DNA from: Bacteroidota bacterium
GTDB taxonomy: Bacteria; Bacteroidota; Bacteroidia; B-17B0; Aurantibacillaceae
Length of the DNA: 64,000 nucleotides
Assembly (NCBI GenBank): GCA_021155905.1
Contig: JAJNBG010000001.1
Coordinates: forward strand, 62,001-126,000
Direction of reading: 5' to 3'
Numbering within the stretch: the stretch's first letter is position 1; each line of letters begins with the position of its first letter. This document shows, piece by piece, positions 19,801 through 28,034 of the stretch. Below the pieces are notes generated by a model that saw nothing but the letters and a program-made list of their open reading frames with translations, was not told the DNA's origin and did not search any database. The translations under genes and the position numbers were made by a program.

Positions 19801-19910
19801 GTGTACAATTTTTTTTGGACATAATAGTCATCGTTGTTTTGTGAAAACAATGATCTCACAAAACAAAAAAATGCCAGAGGAATAAATATATAACATTTAA
19901 GGTCTTTCAA
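16803..19910 (-). CDS. Reg_prop / Y_Y_Y sensor histidine kinase of the HisKA_2 type
   Basis: The 1035-residue protein has an N-terminal signal or anchor segment and a large periplasmic sensor made of repeated beta-propeller strands of the Reg_prop kind (for example QDGKGFMWFITNNGLCRF, DENGLYWMCTAFDGLY, DFDNLWISTEFGLAKF). A Y_Y_Y-like domain follows (about 690-775; LEDRSHVYGYLIEGLDKEW). One membrane helix lies at about 784-806. A coiled coil leads into the HisKA_2 motif LQEVHHRVKNNLQF near 840, with the phospho-acceptor His, and then an HATPase domain (SEIISNSIKYAF; DDNGAGI). This is close to hybrid two-component systems for glycans in Bacteroidota, but the receiver and output domains are in the separate LytTR protein next door. 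The ligand is unknown. No glycan-use genes lie nearby, so a surface or developmental signal is equally possible. Confidence 0.93.
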   Translation of the reverse strand: MKDLKCYIFIPLAFFCFVRSLFSQNNDDYYVQKKLYTYVDGLPGRTVRYVTQDGKGFMWFITNNGLCRFDGKNFKVLTQQTDGLYNNNISSITSDKGQGLIVTYFEDKSKYTISHEHVDVIDINTLKCRKLKEHYKTGPFNENEVNEVRPDPDEKKVLWFLKPYYNLQIETFAGAKVWRLDAHNNFTPKKIKAIKAIDFTRDGQNIKASVEPYSFSMPLSDHAAFIFEDSSVMCRLGYGATLCYKDNVGGYVIRYNDSLTTKYFYFSNYNSIKEIDPNDKTYPDFVFDTRVHYVTNRMDYTGVIFLRNKSLYLYRNKNELITLIDSTGDEKIRKAQILSAFRDSIGNYWISTSEGALKVTVRPKKFHHLFSSEQIPFGLNNSTRGLYRSRDGLLVAAFDFIGIKKDNTTTVIKNYYNFSFCEAGNKLWVAANDLETHELKLNKKERKQPPIFGEFWSLFPLDTNRLLFGSADGFGIYNMSNNTLNRIDTGKFRKPNITYKFFKYQGNILAVSSNGIYVINKKGEIKDCYNKEHKESGKRLLAEELNDLHIDENGLYWMCTAFDGLYCWDRRINKWEQFGVEHGFLSTTHYRIEEDDFDNLWISTEFGLAKFNKKTKHAKVFTEIDGISHNEFNRTSSFKDLDGSIYFGGMNGVTWFNPKEFFEEENTQNYPFVVNSLSLYNSRTNLMEDHTKTFYSNNQIVLDGVTRNASLEVALLDLEDRSHVYGYLIEGLDKEWNYIKEGSIKLNNLPYGNYILKIKAQCLNGLWNKTELHIPVIILIPFYRTWWFIGFALIVAVMMTLFFIKQRTKVLQKQNEKLERTVEARTVELKESLAEQIALLQEVHHRVKNNLQFIAAMLKMQINAVKDEGNQAVLKETSRRINSMSLVHEMLYNKEKLEYVSTKEYLAELVSKLNEMVYDTHEPIKFKLSIEDIKFDINNCVAIGMITSEIISNSIKYAFKNVKNPTITISLSYHREEGMVLYIIDDNGAGILNGSDQSGLGMRLIDIFSRQMEAEYEYKNDHGLKYTFKIPYEKK

Positions 19911-20114
19911 TAACTTGAAAATAAACCTAAATGTGATAATTTATCGTGTTTTGTACAAATTTTTAGTGGTGAATGACCATTGTTTGTACGTAAACGGAAT
20001 AACAATGCAAAAAACCTGTTTAAAACTCTGTTTTTAGTTTTTACCGATTTTCTATTTCAGCCTGTACTTTATTAATTATATTTACATATAGCACGATTTA
20101 ACGTGTGGTTATAT

Positions 20115-22343
20115 ATGGCAAAGTCAAAAAAGAAACAACCTAAACGCTATCTGTTCGAAGAGGTATTAGCGTTTTTAAGGCACAATAGCGAAAAAGCATT
20201 CAATTATAAACAACTGGGCTCTGCGATGGAAATCGATAATGAAGGCGACCGCTTTGCATTATTGGAAACGCTGGAGGAATTAAAGCACCAGGGCTTTGTA
20301 ACCGAAAAAGAAACTGGAAAATATCAGGCAAAAGAAAATAAAGTATATGAAACCGGCACAATTGATTTTACAACGCAGGGAACAGCTTTTGTAATTATAT
20401 CACCCGAGTTGCCGGATGTGTTTATTCCCTTCCGCAGAACCAAAGACGCTTTACAGGGAGATCTTGTAAAAATCGCGGTACAGCCGCAAAGAGGAAGAGA
20501 AAAGCCGGAGGGAGAAGTCATTGAAGTTATCCAGCGAAAAAAAACAAAATACGTTGGAACCATTCAGATCAATCCAAAATTTGCATTTGTCGTGCCGGAT
20601 TATACCAAAATCCATGTGGATTTTTTTATACCCATTCACGACATCAACGGAGCGAAAAACGGGCAAAAAGTATTGGTTGAATTAACCGACTGGAAAAAAG
20701 GGTCTGACAATCCTAACGGAAAAGTGGTGGATGTTTTAGGAACTGCCGGTGAACATGAAACAGAGATCAATGCGATCATGGCAGAGTTTGGTTTACCCAT
20801 GGTATTCGCTCCGGAAGTGGAAGCCGCAGCCAAAAAACTCGCTACTGATATTACCTCTGCAGAAATTGCCAAACGCCGTGACTTTAGAGAAATTACAACG
20901 TTTACCATTGACCCGGTAGATGCCAAGGATTTTGATGATGCTCTCTCTTTGCAAAAACTGGAAAACGGTAACTGGGAAGTTGGCGTGCACATTGCCGATG
21001 TGACCCATTATTTAAAACCCCATACAATATTAGATGACGAGGCTGTGAGTAGGGCCACTTCTGTTTACCTGGTAGACCGTTGTGTTCCCATGTTACCTGA
21101 AGTGCTCAGTAATTTTGCCTGTTCATTAAGGCCGCACGAAGAGAAGTATTGTTTTAGCGCGGTGTTTGAACTGGACGACAATGCTCAGATTCAGGATCAG
21201 TGGTTTGGCAAAACCGTGATCTACAGCGATCATCGCTTTTCTTATGAAGAAGTACAAACCATCATTGAAACCGGTGAGGGCCCGTATAAGGAGGAAATTT
21301 TTACACTTGACCGCCTGGCAAAAATTTTACGTGCTGAAAGAACAGCCAAAGGCTCTATCTTTTTTGATAAAGCCGAAGTGAAGTTTCAGTTAGATGATAA
21401 AGGTGCGCCAACCGGTGTTTATTTTAAAACACAAAAGGATGCCCACAAACTCATTGAAGACTTCATGCTACTGGCTAATCGTAAAGTAGCTGAGTTCCTT
21501 GGGAAAAAAGGTAAAGATGACCAGCAGAAAAACAATAATCAAAAAAAGGTCAAGAATGAAAAAGGATCTGATGCGGTGGTTTATCGTATACACGATGTGC
21601 CGAAAGATGAGAAATTACTGGACCTGAATAATTTTGTAGAACGCTTTGGTTACTCTGTAGCTATTGGAAACAAAACTAAAACAGCGCAATCTATCAATAA
21701 ATTATTACAGGACGTTAAAAATAAAAAGGAACAAAGCATGATTGAATTGCTGGCTGTACGCTCTATGCCAAAGGCGATTTATACCACAAAAAATGTAGGG
21801 CATTATGGTTTAGGATTTGACTACTATACACATTTTACTTCCCCGATTCGTCGTTATCCGGATGTAATGGTGCACCGTTTACTGGAAGCGAAATTAAACC
21901 AAACGCACTACCTGAAAGCAGACGAACTGGAGTTGTTATGTAAACATTCTTCAGAGATGGAGAAACTGGCTTCGGATGCTGAACGCGCTTCTGTCAAATA
22001 CAAACAGGTTGAATATTTAGAAAATAAAATAGGCCAGGAGTTTGAAGGCGTAATCAGTGGCGTAACTGAATGGGGAATATTTGTGGAGATCATCGAAAAC
22101 AAATGTGAAGGACGGGTAAGCATGCGTGACATGAAAGATGATCAATACTCATTTGATGAAGATAACTACCGTGTGGTTGGCCGGAGAACAGGCCGTGTGT
22201 ATACCCTGGGCGATAAAGTGAAAATTATTGTGAAGCGTGCCGACTTAATTAAAAAACAATTGGATTTTGAATTTGTCTCAGGAATCCCGTCGACCAAGGA
22301 GCCAGAAATACGAAATCCCAAACGCTATAAGAAAAGAAAGTAA
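20115..22343 (+). CDS. rnr: Ribonuclease R
   Basis: RNase R is a processive 3'-to-5' exoribonuclease that degrades structured RNA in the cytoplasm. The 742-residue product has an N-terminal winged-helix-like region, cold-shock/OB domains (about 60-200), an RNB catalytic domain with the metal-binding motif DPVDAKDFDDALS near 264, the HFTSPIRRYPD motif, and an S1 domain from about 640 (FEGVISGVTEWGIFVEI), followed by a basic tail. The ATG at 20115 is preferred to the upstream in-frame GTG at 20103 because the family begins with a lysine-rich MAKSKKKQ-type segment. A lysine- and asparagine-rich insertion interrupts the RNB domain near residue 470-488. The gene is alone on the strand and ends at a hairpin. 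Confidence 0.95.
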   Translation: MAKSKKKQPKRYLFEEVLAFLRHNSEKAFNYKQLGSAMEIDNEGDRFALLETLEELKHQGFVTEKETGKYQAKENKVYETGTIDFTTQGTAFVIISPELPDVFIPFRRTKDALQGDLVKIAVQPQRGREKPEGEVIEVIQRKKTKYVGTIQINPKFAFVVPDYTKIHVDFFIPIHDINGAKNGQKVLVELTDWKKGSDNPNGKVVDVLGTAGEHETEINAIMAEFGLPMVFAPEVEAAAKKLATDITSAEIAKRRDFREITTFTIDPVDAKDFDDALSLQKLENGNWEVGVHIADVTHYLKPHTILDDEAVSRATSVYLVDRCVPMLPEVLSNFACSLRPHEEKYCFSAVFELDDNAQIQDQWFGKTVIYSDHRFSYEEVQTIIETGEGPYKEEIFTLDRLAKILRAERTAKGSIFFDKAEVKFQLDDKGAPTGVYFKTQKDAHKLIEDFMLLANRKVAEFLGKKGKDDQQKNNNQKKVKNEKGSDAVVYRIHDVPKDEKLLDLNNFVERFGYSVAIGNKTKTAQSINKLLQDVKNKKEQSMIELLAVRSMPKAIYTTKNVGHYGLGFDYYTHFTSPIRRYPDVMVHRLLEAKLNQTHYLKADELELLCKHSSEMEKLASDAERASVKYKQVEYLENKIGQEFEGVISGVTEWGIFVEIIENKCEGRVSMRDMKDDQYSFDEDNYRVVGRRTGRVYTLGDKVKIIVKRADLIKKQLDFEFVSGIPSTKEPEIRNPKRYKKRK

Positions 22344-22360
22344 AAATCAGGTTTAAGAAA

Positions 22361-22389
22361 AGGTGCTATAAAAAATATAGCGCTTTTTT
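22361..22389 (+). terminator. Rho-independent terminator of rnr
   Basis: The arms GTGCTATA and TATAGCGC pair with one G-T wobble around a short A-rich loop and are followed by an eight-T run. The hairpin lies 18 bases after the rnr stop codon. Confidence 0.75.
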
Positions 22390-22454
22390 TTGCATAAACC
22401 AGATGAAAGCGATACGCATGGCACACATCATCCCGGGGAGTTGAAATTATTTGA

Positions 22455-22462
22455 TACATTTG
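22455..22462 (+). promoter_or_regulatory. Candidate -7 promoter element of the TPR kinase operon
   Basis: TACATTTG matches the Bacteroidota -7 consensus TAnnTTTG and ends 22 bases before the ATG at 22485. No clear TTG/TTTG -33 element is present at the usual distance. Confidence 0.35.
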
Positions 22463-22484
22463 AAAGTCTAAGGCCCTTTAAAGG

Positions 22485-24449
22485 ATGTTAAAAAAAACGT
22501 TTTTCATTTTATTTCTTTCTTTCGTTTGCCGTTTTATGATGGTGGCGCAATACAGTGCTGAAGTATCCCGACTTTTAAAAGACGTGAAAGAAGCATCTTA
22601 TTACGATTCTACGAAACTTTTCATTGTTGGTAAAGAAACAATTGATAAGGCGATAGCAACCAATCAGAAAAAGGCTGTTGCTGAAGTGTATTTATACTAT
22701 GGGAGTTATTTTTATTATACCCAGAATATTGACCGGTGTAAATTCTATTTAAAAAGGGCCATTATCACCGCTAAGGCATCAGGGAATAAACACATTGACC
22801 TGCTTGCCAATCTTCGAATCACATTTATGGATTACGAATTGGGCATTAATGCAAATGCCGAACAGGAACTTTTCGCATTCCTTAATGAAGCCAGGCTTAC
22901 AAATGATCACGAAAATTATGCTGAATTACTGAATCTTATAGGCATCATTAAAGAATCAAAGAATGATTTACAGGGCGCTGCAAAACTATACCTGGAAGGT
23001 CTCGCATTTTCTGAGTCACATGGTATCACCCACTATCCGTCCGTTTTCAGGAACAATTTAGGTCTCATTAAATTATATACAGGACAGGATGACGATGCCC
23101 TTGTAGACTTTGAGAAAGGTCTGGCTACTTCTAAAAAAGAAAATGATCAAAACCTGGTCAGTCATTTTCAAATCAACATCTGTTTGATTTATTTAAGAAA
23201 AAACCGGATACCCGAAGCTTTAAATATATTTAAGGAGGTAATCCATTATGCGCGGGTAAACAATCATCCCAGGGAATTGGCAAGCGCATTTGTAAACCTG
23301 GGAAGCGCATTTAATAATATAGGAAAGCCCGAAGTGGCCCTGTCTTATTCTGATTCTGCTATTGTTGTTTTAAAAGAGTTTGATCTTGAGTCTGAACTAA
23401 CTGCCGCTTATCTCGGAAAATCAGACGTCCTGATAGGGTTAAAGCGATACGATGAAGCAAGAAAAGAACTGGCAAATGCAAAAAAAATAATTGAAGAGAC
23501 TAAAAACCTGGAAGCGGAAGCAAATTATAACCTGTCTTTATACAGAATTGAAAACGCGGAAAAAAATTACGAAAAATCCCTGGAATACTTCCTGGCGTAT
23601 CAAAATATAAAAGACAGTAGTCAGCAAGCCTCAACAGCCAAAATTATCCAGGAGCTTCAGTTAAAATACAATGTCCAGAAAAAAGAAATCGAACTGGAAA
23701 AAGAAAAATCAAAATACTTATTGCTTGAACAAAAACACCAGGATGAACGCATCTCCAAGTGGATTGCCATCGGTGTATCAGTGTTGATTTTAATAATTGT
23801 TGTAGGCTTAATTTCATATTTTTATTCGTCCAGGCTGCGGGAAAAACAAGCTTCCTTCAGCAGACAACTGATTGAAAATATAGAAGCGGATCGTCTGCGA
23901 ATTTCCATGGATCTTCATGACGATATTGGCCAATCCTTATCGATGATCAAAACCAGGATGGCTGTTTCAAAAAGCGAGTATGCCGACAAAAGCCTCGAGT
24001 CAGAGTTATCGAGGGTGATTGAACAGACGCGGGAGATTTCCAAAAATCTCTACCCTTCCTATCTTGAAAAAATAGGCCTTGTGCGGTCGATTGCCAGGCT
24101 GGTTGAAAACATTCAAAATTCCACTAAACTTGAATGCAGTTTTGATGTTACTGATAAAGTTGAGCATTTGCCGATCAGTGTTAAAACGCACTTATATCGA
24201 ATTCTCCAGGAGTGTACCAATAATACCATAAAATATGCCCAGGCCTCCGCTTTAAAAATTTCTATTTCAGAAAAAAATAAAGAGTTTATCCTTGTATACC
24301 AGGATAATGGCATAGGTCTAAGCTCCAAGCAAAAAAACGGATTGGGTTTATTGTCTATTCAGGAGAGGGCGAAAATCATTAATGGTATTGTTAGTTTTGA
24401 AGATAAATTAAATAAAAGCTTTAAATTAACACTGAAATTTAATGGCTAA
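22485..24449 (+). CDS. TPR-containing sensor histidine kinase, HisKA_3 type
   Basis: The 654-residue protein has a signal peptide (ending near MMVAQY), a periplasmic array of tetratricopeptide repeats (about 60-380; units such as NLIGIIKESKNDLQGAAKLY and FVNLGSAFNNIGKPEVALSY), a membrane helix at about 425-448, and a HisKA_3 motif near 470-490 (ISMDLHDDIGQSL) with the phospho-acceptor His. A compact HATPase domain follows (LQECTNNTIKYAQA; DNGIGL; NGLGLLSIQERA). HisKA_3 kinases pair with NarL/LuxR-type regulators, and one is encoded next with an 8-base overlap. TPR sensors of this layout are common in Bacteroidota; their ligands are mostly unknown. No target gene is evident nearby. Confidence 0.93.
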   Translation: MLKKTFFILFLSFVCRFMMVAQYSAEVSRLLKDVKEASYYDSTKLFIVGKETIDKAIATNQKKAVAEVYLYYGSYFYYTQNIDRCKFYLKRAIITAKASGNKHIDLLANLRITFMDYELGINANAEQELFAFLNEARLTNDHENYAELLNLIGIIKESKNDLQGAAKLYLEGLAFSESHGITHYPSVFRNNLGLIKLYTGQDDDALVDFEKGLATSKKENDQNLVSHFQINICLIYLRKNRIPEALNIFKEVIHYARVNNHPRELASAFVNLGSAFNNIGKPEVALSYSDSAIVVLKEFDLESELTAAYLGKSDVLIGLKRYDEARKELANAKKIIEETKNLEAEANYNLSLYRIENAEKNYEKSLEYFLAYQNIKDSSQQASTAKIIQELQLKYNVQKKEIELEKEKSKYLLLEQKHQDERISKWIAIGVSVLILIIVVGLISYFYSSRLREKQASFSRQLIENIEADRLRISMDLHDDIGQSLSMIKTRMAVSKSEYADKSLESELSRVIEQTREISKNLYPSYLEKIGLVRSIARLVENIQNSTKLECSFDVTDKVEHLPISVKTHLYRILQECTNNTIKYAQASALKISISEKNKEFILVYQDNGIGLSSKQKNGLGLLSIQERAKIINGIVSFEDKLNKSFKLTLKFNG

Positions 24450-25125
24450 CCAGCACCTAATAAAAAATCTACTGATTGCTGATGATCATCCGATCTTCAG
24501 GAAAGGACTGATGGATCTTCTTCAAAGCTCATTCCCTAAAGTTAAGATCATTGAATGTCACAACGGTGCCGAGGCAATCGATGGGATCATAAAATTAAAA
24601 CCTGAAATTGCCATACTCGACATTAATATGCCTGAGGCTAACGGACTTGATGTGTGCAAGCGCATATTAAAAGAACAGTCTGAAACCAGGGTTATTATTT
24701 TAACGATGTATCGGGAAAAGGAAATGATTAAAAATGCCATGCTCTCCGGCGCATCCGGCTATATATTGAAAGATAATGCGGTTGATGAAATTATGGACTG
24801 CGTGAATGCTGTGTTAGAAGGAAAGAAATACATCGGAACAGCGATGCAGGATCACCATACCGAGTTAACGATTGAGGACAAAAAAAAACAGCAGCTCATT
24901 GAAAGCATACAGGCCCTGAGCCAGGCTGAATTAAAAACTTTAAAGCTCGTCAGCCAGAATAAAACATCTAAGGAGATCTCAGAGCTCTTATTTTTATCTG
25001 AGAAAACGATTGAAAATTACAGATCCCGTATTTGCCAAAAACTGGAGCTCCCTCCCCGTAACAACAGCTTAGTTATGTGGATCAGCGAAAATAAAGAGCT
25101 GCTTTCCTATATCAGTGAGTTTTAA
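24442..25125 (+). CDS. NarL/LuxR-family response regulator
   Basis: The 227-residue protein has a receiver domain with D14, D15 and the phospho-acceptor D60 (IAILDINMPEANGLDV), a conserved Thr in VIILTMY, and a Lys in GYILKDNAV. A LuxR-type helix-turn-helix spans about 155-222, with LVSQNKTSKEISELLF and SEKTIENYRSRICQKL. Overlap with the kinase gene by 8 bases makes the pair coupled and almost certainly cognate. It is followed by a strong bidirectional hairpin. Its regulon cannot be inferred from the window. Confidence 0.94.
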   Translation: MANQHLIKNLLIADDHPIFRKGLMDLLQSSFPKVKIIECHNGAEAIDGIIKLKPEIAILDINMPEANGLDVCKRILKEQSETRVIILTMYREKEMIKNAMLSGASGYILKDNAVDEIMDCVNAVLEGKKYIGTAMQDHHTELTIEDKKKQQLIESIQALSQAELKTLKLVSQNKTSKEISELLFLSEKTIENYRSRICQKLELPPRNNSLVMWISENKELLSYISEF

Positions 25126-25130
25126 ATAAA

Positions 25131-25163
25131 AAAGGGGAGAGTTAAAAAACTCTCCCCTTTTTT
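25131..25163. terminator. Bidirectional terminator between the NarL regulator and the PiT transporter
   Basis: GGGGAGAGTT (25134-25143) and AACTCTCCCC (25148-25157) form a perfect 10-bp stem with a 4-base loop. An A-run precedes it and a T-run follows, so it can terminate both the plus-strand regulator and the convergent minus-strand transporter transcript. Confidence 0.88.
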
Positions 25164-25179
25164 CTAATGGTAATTTTAT

Positions 25180-26574
25180 TTACAAAATCGCCCTGAACAA
25201 CAAAAATAATCCTCCGGACAAAATCATTGTTACAGGAAGCGTTAACACCCACGCCAGCAAAATATTGGTAATGGTTTTGCGCTGCAGGTTTTTCAATCCC
25301 TTTTTAGCCACCATACTTCCCATGATACCTGAACTCAACATGTGCGTTGTACTCACGGGCACGCCATACGCGGTGGCCACACCAATTCCCATCGACGCCA
25401 CTAACTCTGCCGAAGCACCCTGTGCATAACTCATGTGTTGCTTACCGATTTTTTCTCCGATTGTTTTTACAATGCGTTTCCAGCCAATCATTGTTCCTAA
25501 TCCCAAAGAAATAGAGATCATGATAATCACCCAGGATGGCGCATATTCCACCAGTTTTTTTGCGTCTTTTATTTCTCCCTTTAATGTCCGGATCTCTTTC
25601 ATAGATAAAGATAAATTCCCGCCATCTATTATTTTTTCTGTTCCCTTTGTGATCTTAATCACGTCTTTTCTTAATTCGAAGCGACTGCCAAGGGTGATAT
25701 CCGCTGAGAGCATTTTTCCGGAAGTTTCCGAATTGAAATGAGTAGAGTGATTAAATATTTCTTTGTAAAGCTTTAACTCTTTTCCTGATAAAATGGTGGT
25801 GTCAGCTTTTCTCATCATAACTTCAATATGGCTAACATTCGCGTTCACACTTTGTAAGTTCACGCTATTATCTAAGGAAAAATAACCCGGCATAATTGCA
25901 ATCAGAATCATCATTACAAGGCCAACCCCTTTTTGTCCATCGTTTTGTCCGTGAAAAAAACTCACTAACCCACAGGTTGTCCATAATAACATTCGGATCC
26001 AGATCGGAGGCATTTTTCCGGGAATCGGTTCTTTATAAATTATGTCGTTTTTAACCAAACGTTTAAAAATAAACATCATAATGATGGCTACAGTAAAACC
26101 AGCTAAAGGCGAAATCAGTAATGCTAATCCGGTATCCTTTGCTTTGTCCCAGTTAACTGCGCTTCCGCCCACATTACCGGGTAAAAAGTAAAAAGCCAAA
26201 CCAATACCTATAATAGACCCGATTAAAGTATGGGAACTGGATGCCGGTAACCCAAACCACCAGGTTCCAAGGTTCCATATAATCGCAGAAAGCAATAAGG
26301 CCAAAATCATGGCAATACCATGGTAAACATTAGAATCTACCAAAACCTCCATGGGTAATAAATTTACAATTCCCATGGCTACTGCAATTCCTCCGGTCAT
26401 AACCCCGATAAAATTCAATATACCGCTATACACCACGGCTACTGTGGGTTTCATGGAATTAGTGTAGATTACGGTGGCGACAGCATTAGCGGTATCGTGA
26501 AAGCCATTTACGAATTCGAAAGTACATGCCAATACCAGGCATATAACTAAAAAGATGATTAAGGACGTTGCCAT
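25180..26574 (-). CDS. PiT-family inorganic phosphate transporter
   Basis: The 464-residue polytopic protein has the duplicated PHO4 architecture of low-affinity phosphate/cation symporters. The N-terminal half carries GFHDTANAVATVIYT (about 24-38) and GLPASSSHTLIGS. The middle carries FFHGQNDGQKGVG. The C-terminal half carries GVPVSTTHMLSSGIMGS. Between the halves lies a hydrophilic insert of about 120 residues (about 235-350), probably extramembrane. A phosphate-type porin gene lies upstream on the same strand across 67 bases, so outer- and inner-membrane phosphate uptake appear paired. The gene ends at the shared terminator. Assignment to PiT is firm; other anions such as sulfate are a minor alternative for this superfamily. 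Confidence 0.94.
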   Translation of the reverse strand: MATSLIIFLVICLVLACTFEFVNGFHDTANAVATVIYTNSMKPTVAVVYSGILNFIGVMTGGIAVAMGIVNLLPMEVLVDSNVYHGIAMILALLLSAIIWNLGTWWFGLPASSSHTLIGSIIGIGLAFYFLPGNVGGSAVNWDKAKDTGLALLISPLAGFTVAIIMMFIFKRLVKNDIIYKEPIPGKMPPIWIRMLLWTTCGLVSFFHGQNDGQKGVGLVMMILIAIMPGYFSLDNSVNLQSVNANVSHIEVMMRKADTTILSGKELKLYKEIFNHSTHFNSETSGKMLSADITLGSRFELRKDVIKITKGTEKIIDGGNLSLSMKEIRTLKGEIKDAKKLVEYAPSWVIIMISISLGLGTMIGWKRIVKTIGEKIGKQHMSYAQGASAELVASMGIGVATAYGVPVSTTHMLSSGIMGSMVAKKGLKNLQRKTITNILLAWVLTLPVTMILSGGLFLLFRAIL

Positions 26575-26641
26575 TTTTTATTTTTTGTAAAAGTAATGAG
26601 TTGTCTATATTCCAATGTTAACTAAACGTTAAGTCTTCGGC

Positions 26642-27946
26642 TTAAATTCCTAATTCTATTTGAATGACACCGAAAAAATATTTATTATGATTCTCCTGCT
26701 TGCTTAAATCCCTTTCTCTATTATAAAACACGTTGGCTTGTACTTTAAGCTTGTGTTTATTAAGATATTTGGAAACACCAACACCGTATTGCTCGTTTTC
26801 CCGCACCCTGGATAACAGATCATTATGCGGACTCACGAGGGAATGGCGAACGGCTATTTCAAACATATTTTTAAAACAGTAACTCAGCTGTGTGTTTATA
26901 CCGTCTCCGGTTATAATCGTTTTGGTCTTCGCGTCACTGCCCGTTACCAAAGGCGATCCATCCGTATCTCTCCGGATATATTCGCTGCTCAATGCTATCC
27001 CTTTATATTTGAAGAGAAAGTCAGCCATATAGACGTTGAAGCTTCTCGTCGCTAATAAATCCTTGCCCAATTGTCCGCCGGTTCGAACAGCTAAATCATT
27101 CAACTGATAACCCCCGGCAATAGATATTTTTGGTTTTGGCTCCCTGGCAAGATCGCCTTCATAATAATCACCTCCATCAGTAAAAGCTCCTAATGGTAAT
27201 AGCTCCAAACGACCGGTATAAGCAAGGCCAGAGTTGCTGCTTACTGAATTCCTGCCCTCTCCGCTGGTTGCGGCAAGTTTTGTTAAAACTGTAAATGTTT
27301 TTCCTAAATGTGCAGTGTGATTTACAAACACACCAAAATCCCGATCTGTTGTAAATGTAGCGTTAACAATAGAGCGGTCATAAAATTGTTGGGCTCCTGA
27401 TGAAATAACCCTTTGGCGATTGCCTGGTAATTTCCCCTGACCCAACGCCAATTGAAGGTTTTTAACCGGTTTATAGAAGATCATGGCGTCCCTCACCACA
27501 TTTGGGCTTGTATTTTGAACGGAAGCATCCGCATCACTCCAGTCCATATCTCCTCTTGAAAAAGATAGTTGCAAATAGTAATTCCATTTCGGATTCAGAA
27601 CATGCCCGGCAAAACTTAACCGGCATCTTCTCACTCGTGCTTCCCAACTGCCGGTTTCGAGATGTTCTTCGTCTTTCGTATTCATTAAAAAACGGTTCTG
27701 AATTCTGAATCTTATATTTACCGAATAAGAACTATCAGGCGTTGCGAACCCTAATCCGGATTTGTAACTAAAATAAGGTATTGTCTTTGGTTGATTAATA
27801 GTAGTTTTTTTTAATTCCTGAATTTCCTTTTTCATAGTCAGAAATTCTTTCAAAATGCTGTCATTTGAAATATTCACCGTTTCCTGAGCTTCAGTAGTGT
27901 TCGTTATTAAAACAATAAGGGAAAGTAAAATAATGGCCTTTTTCAT
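26642..27946 (-). CDS. Porin O/P-type outer-membrane porin
   Basis: The 434-residue protein has a signal peptide ending near TEAQ, a short helical segment (LKEFLTMKKEIQELK) typical of trimeric porins of this group, and then a series of amphipathic beta strands (for example RRCRLSFAGHVLNPKWNYYL) ending in an aromatic-containing strand, FFGVIQIELGI. This fits the phosphate-selective porin O/P family. It lies directly upstream of the PiT transporter, which supports a role in passing phosphate or polyphosphate across the outer membrane. Family members also pass other solutes, so selectivity is not proven by sequence. Confidence 0.85.
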   Translation of the reverse strand: MKKAIILLSLIVLITNTTEAQETVNISNDSILKEFLTMKKEIQELKKTTINQPKTIPYFSYKSGLGFATPDSSYSVNIRFRIQNRFLMNTKDEEHLETGSWEARVRRCRLSFAGHVLNPKWNYYLQLSFSRGDMDWSDADASVQNTSPNVVRDAMIFYKPVKNLQLALGQGKLPGNRQRVISSGAQQFYDRSIVNATFTTDRDFGVFVNHTAHLGKTFTVLTKLAATSGEGRNSVSSNSGLAYTGRLELLPLGAFTDGGDYYEGDLAREPKPKISIAGGYQLNDLAVRTGGQLGKDLLATRSFNVYMADFLFKYKGIALSSEYIRRDTDGSPLVTGSDAKTKTIITGDGINTQLSYCFKNMFEIAVRHSLVSPHNDLLSRVRENEQYGVGVSKYLNKHKLKVQANVFYNRERDLSKQENHNKYFFGVIQIELGI

Positions 27947-28034
27947 GTAAATTAAATATTAACTGACACAAAATAACGACCCTAAAGTTAGTTTTACATC
28001 AACCCCGTGTTACCAAATTGTTAAGCAATGAAAT

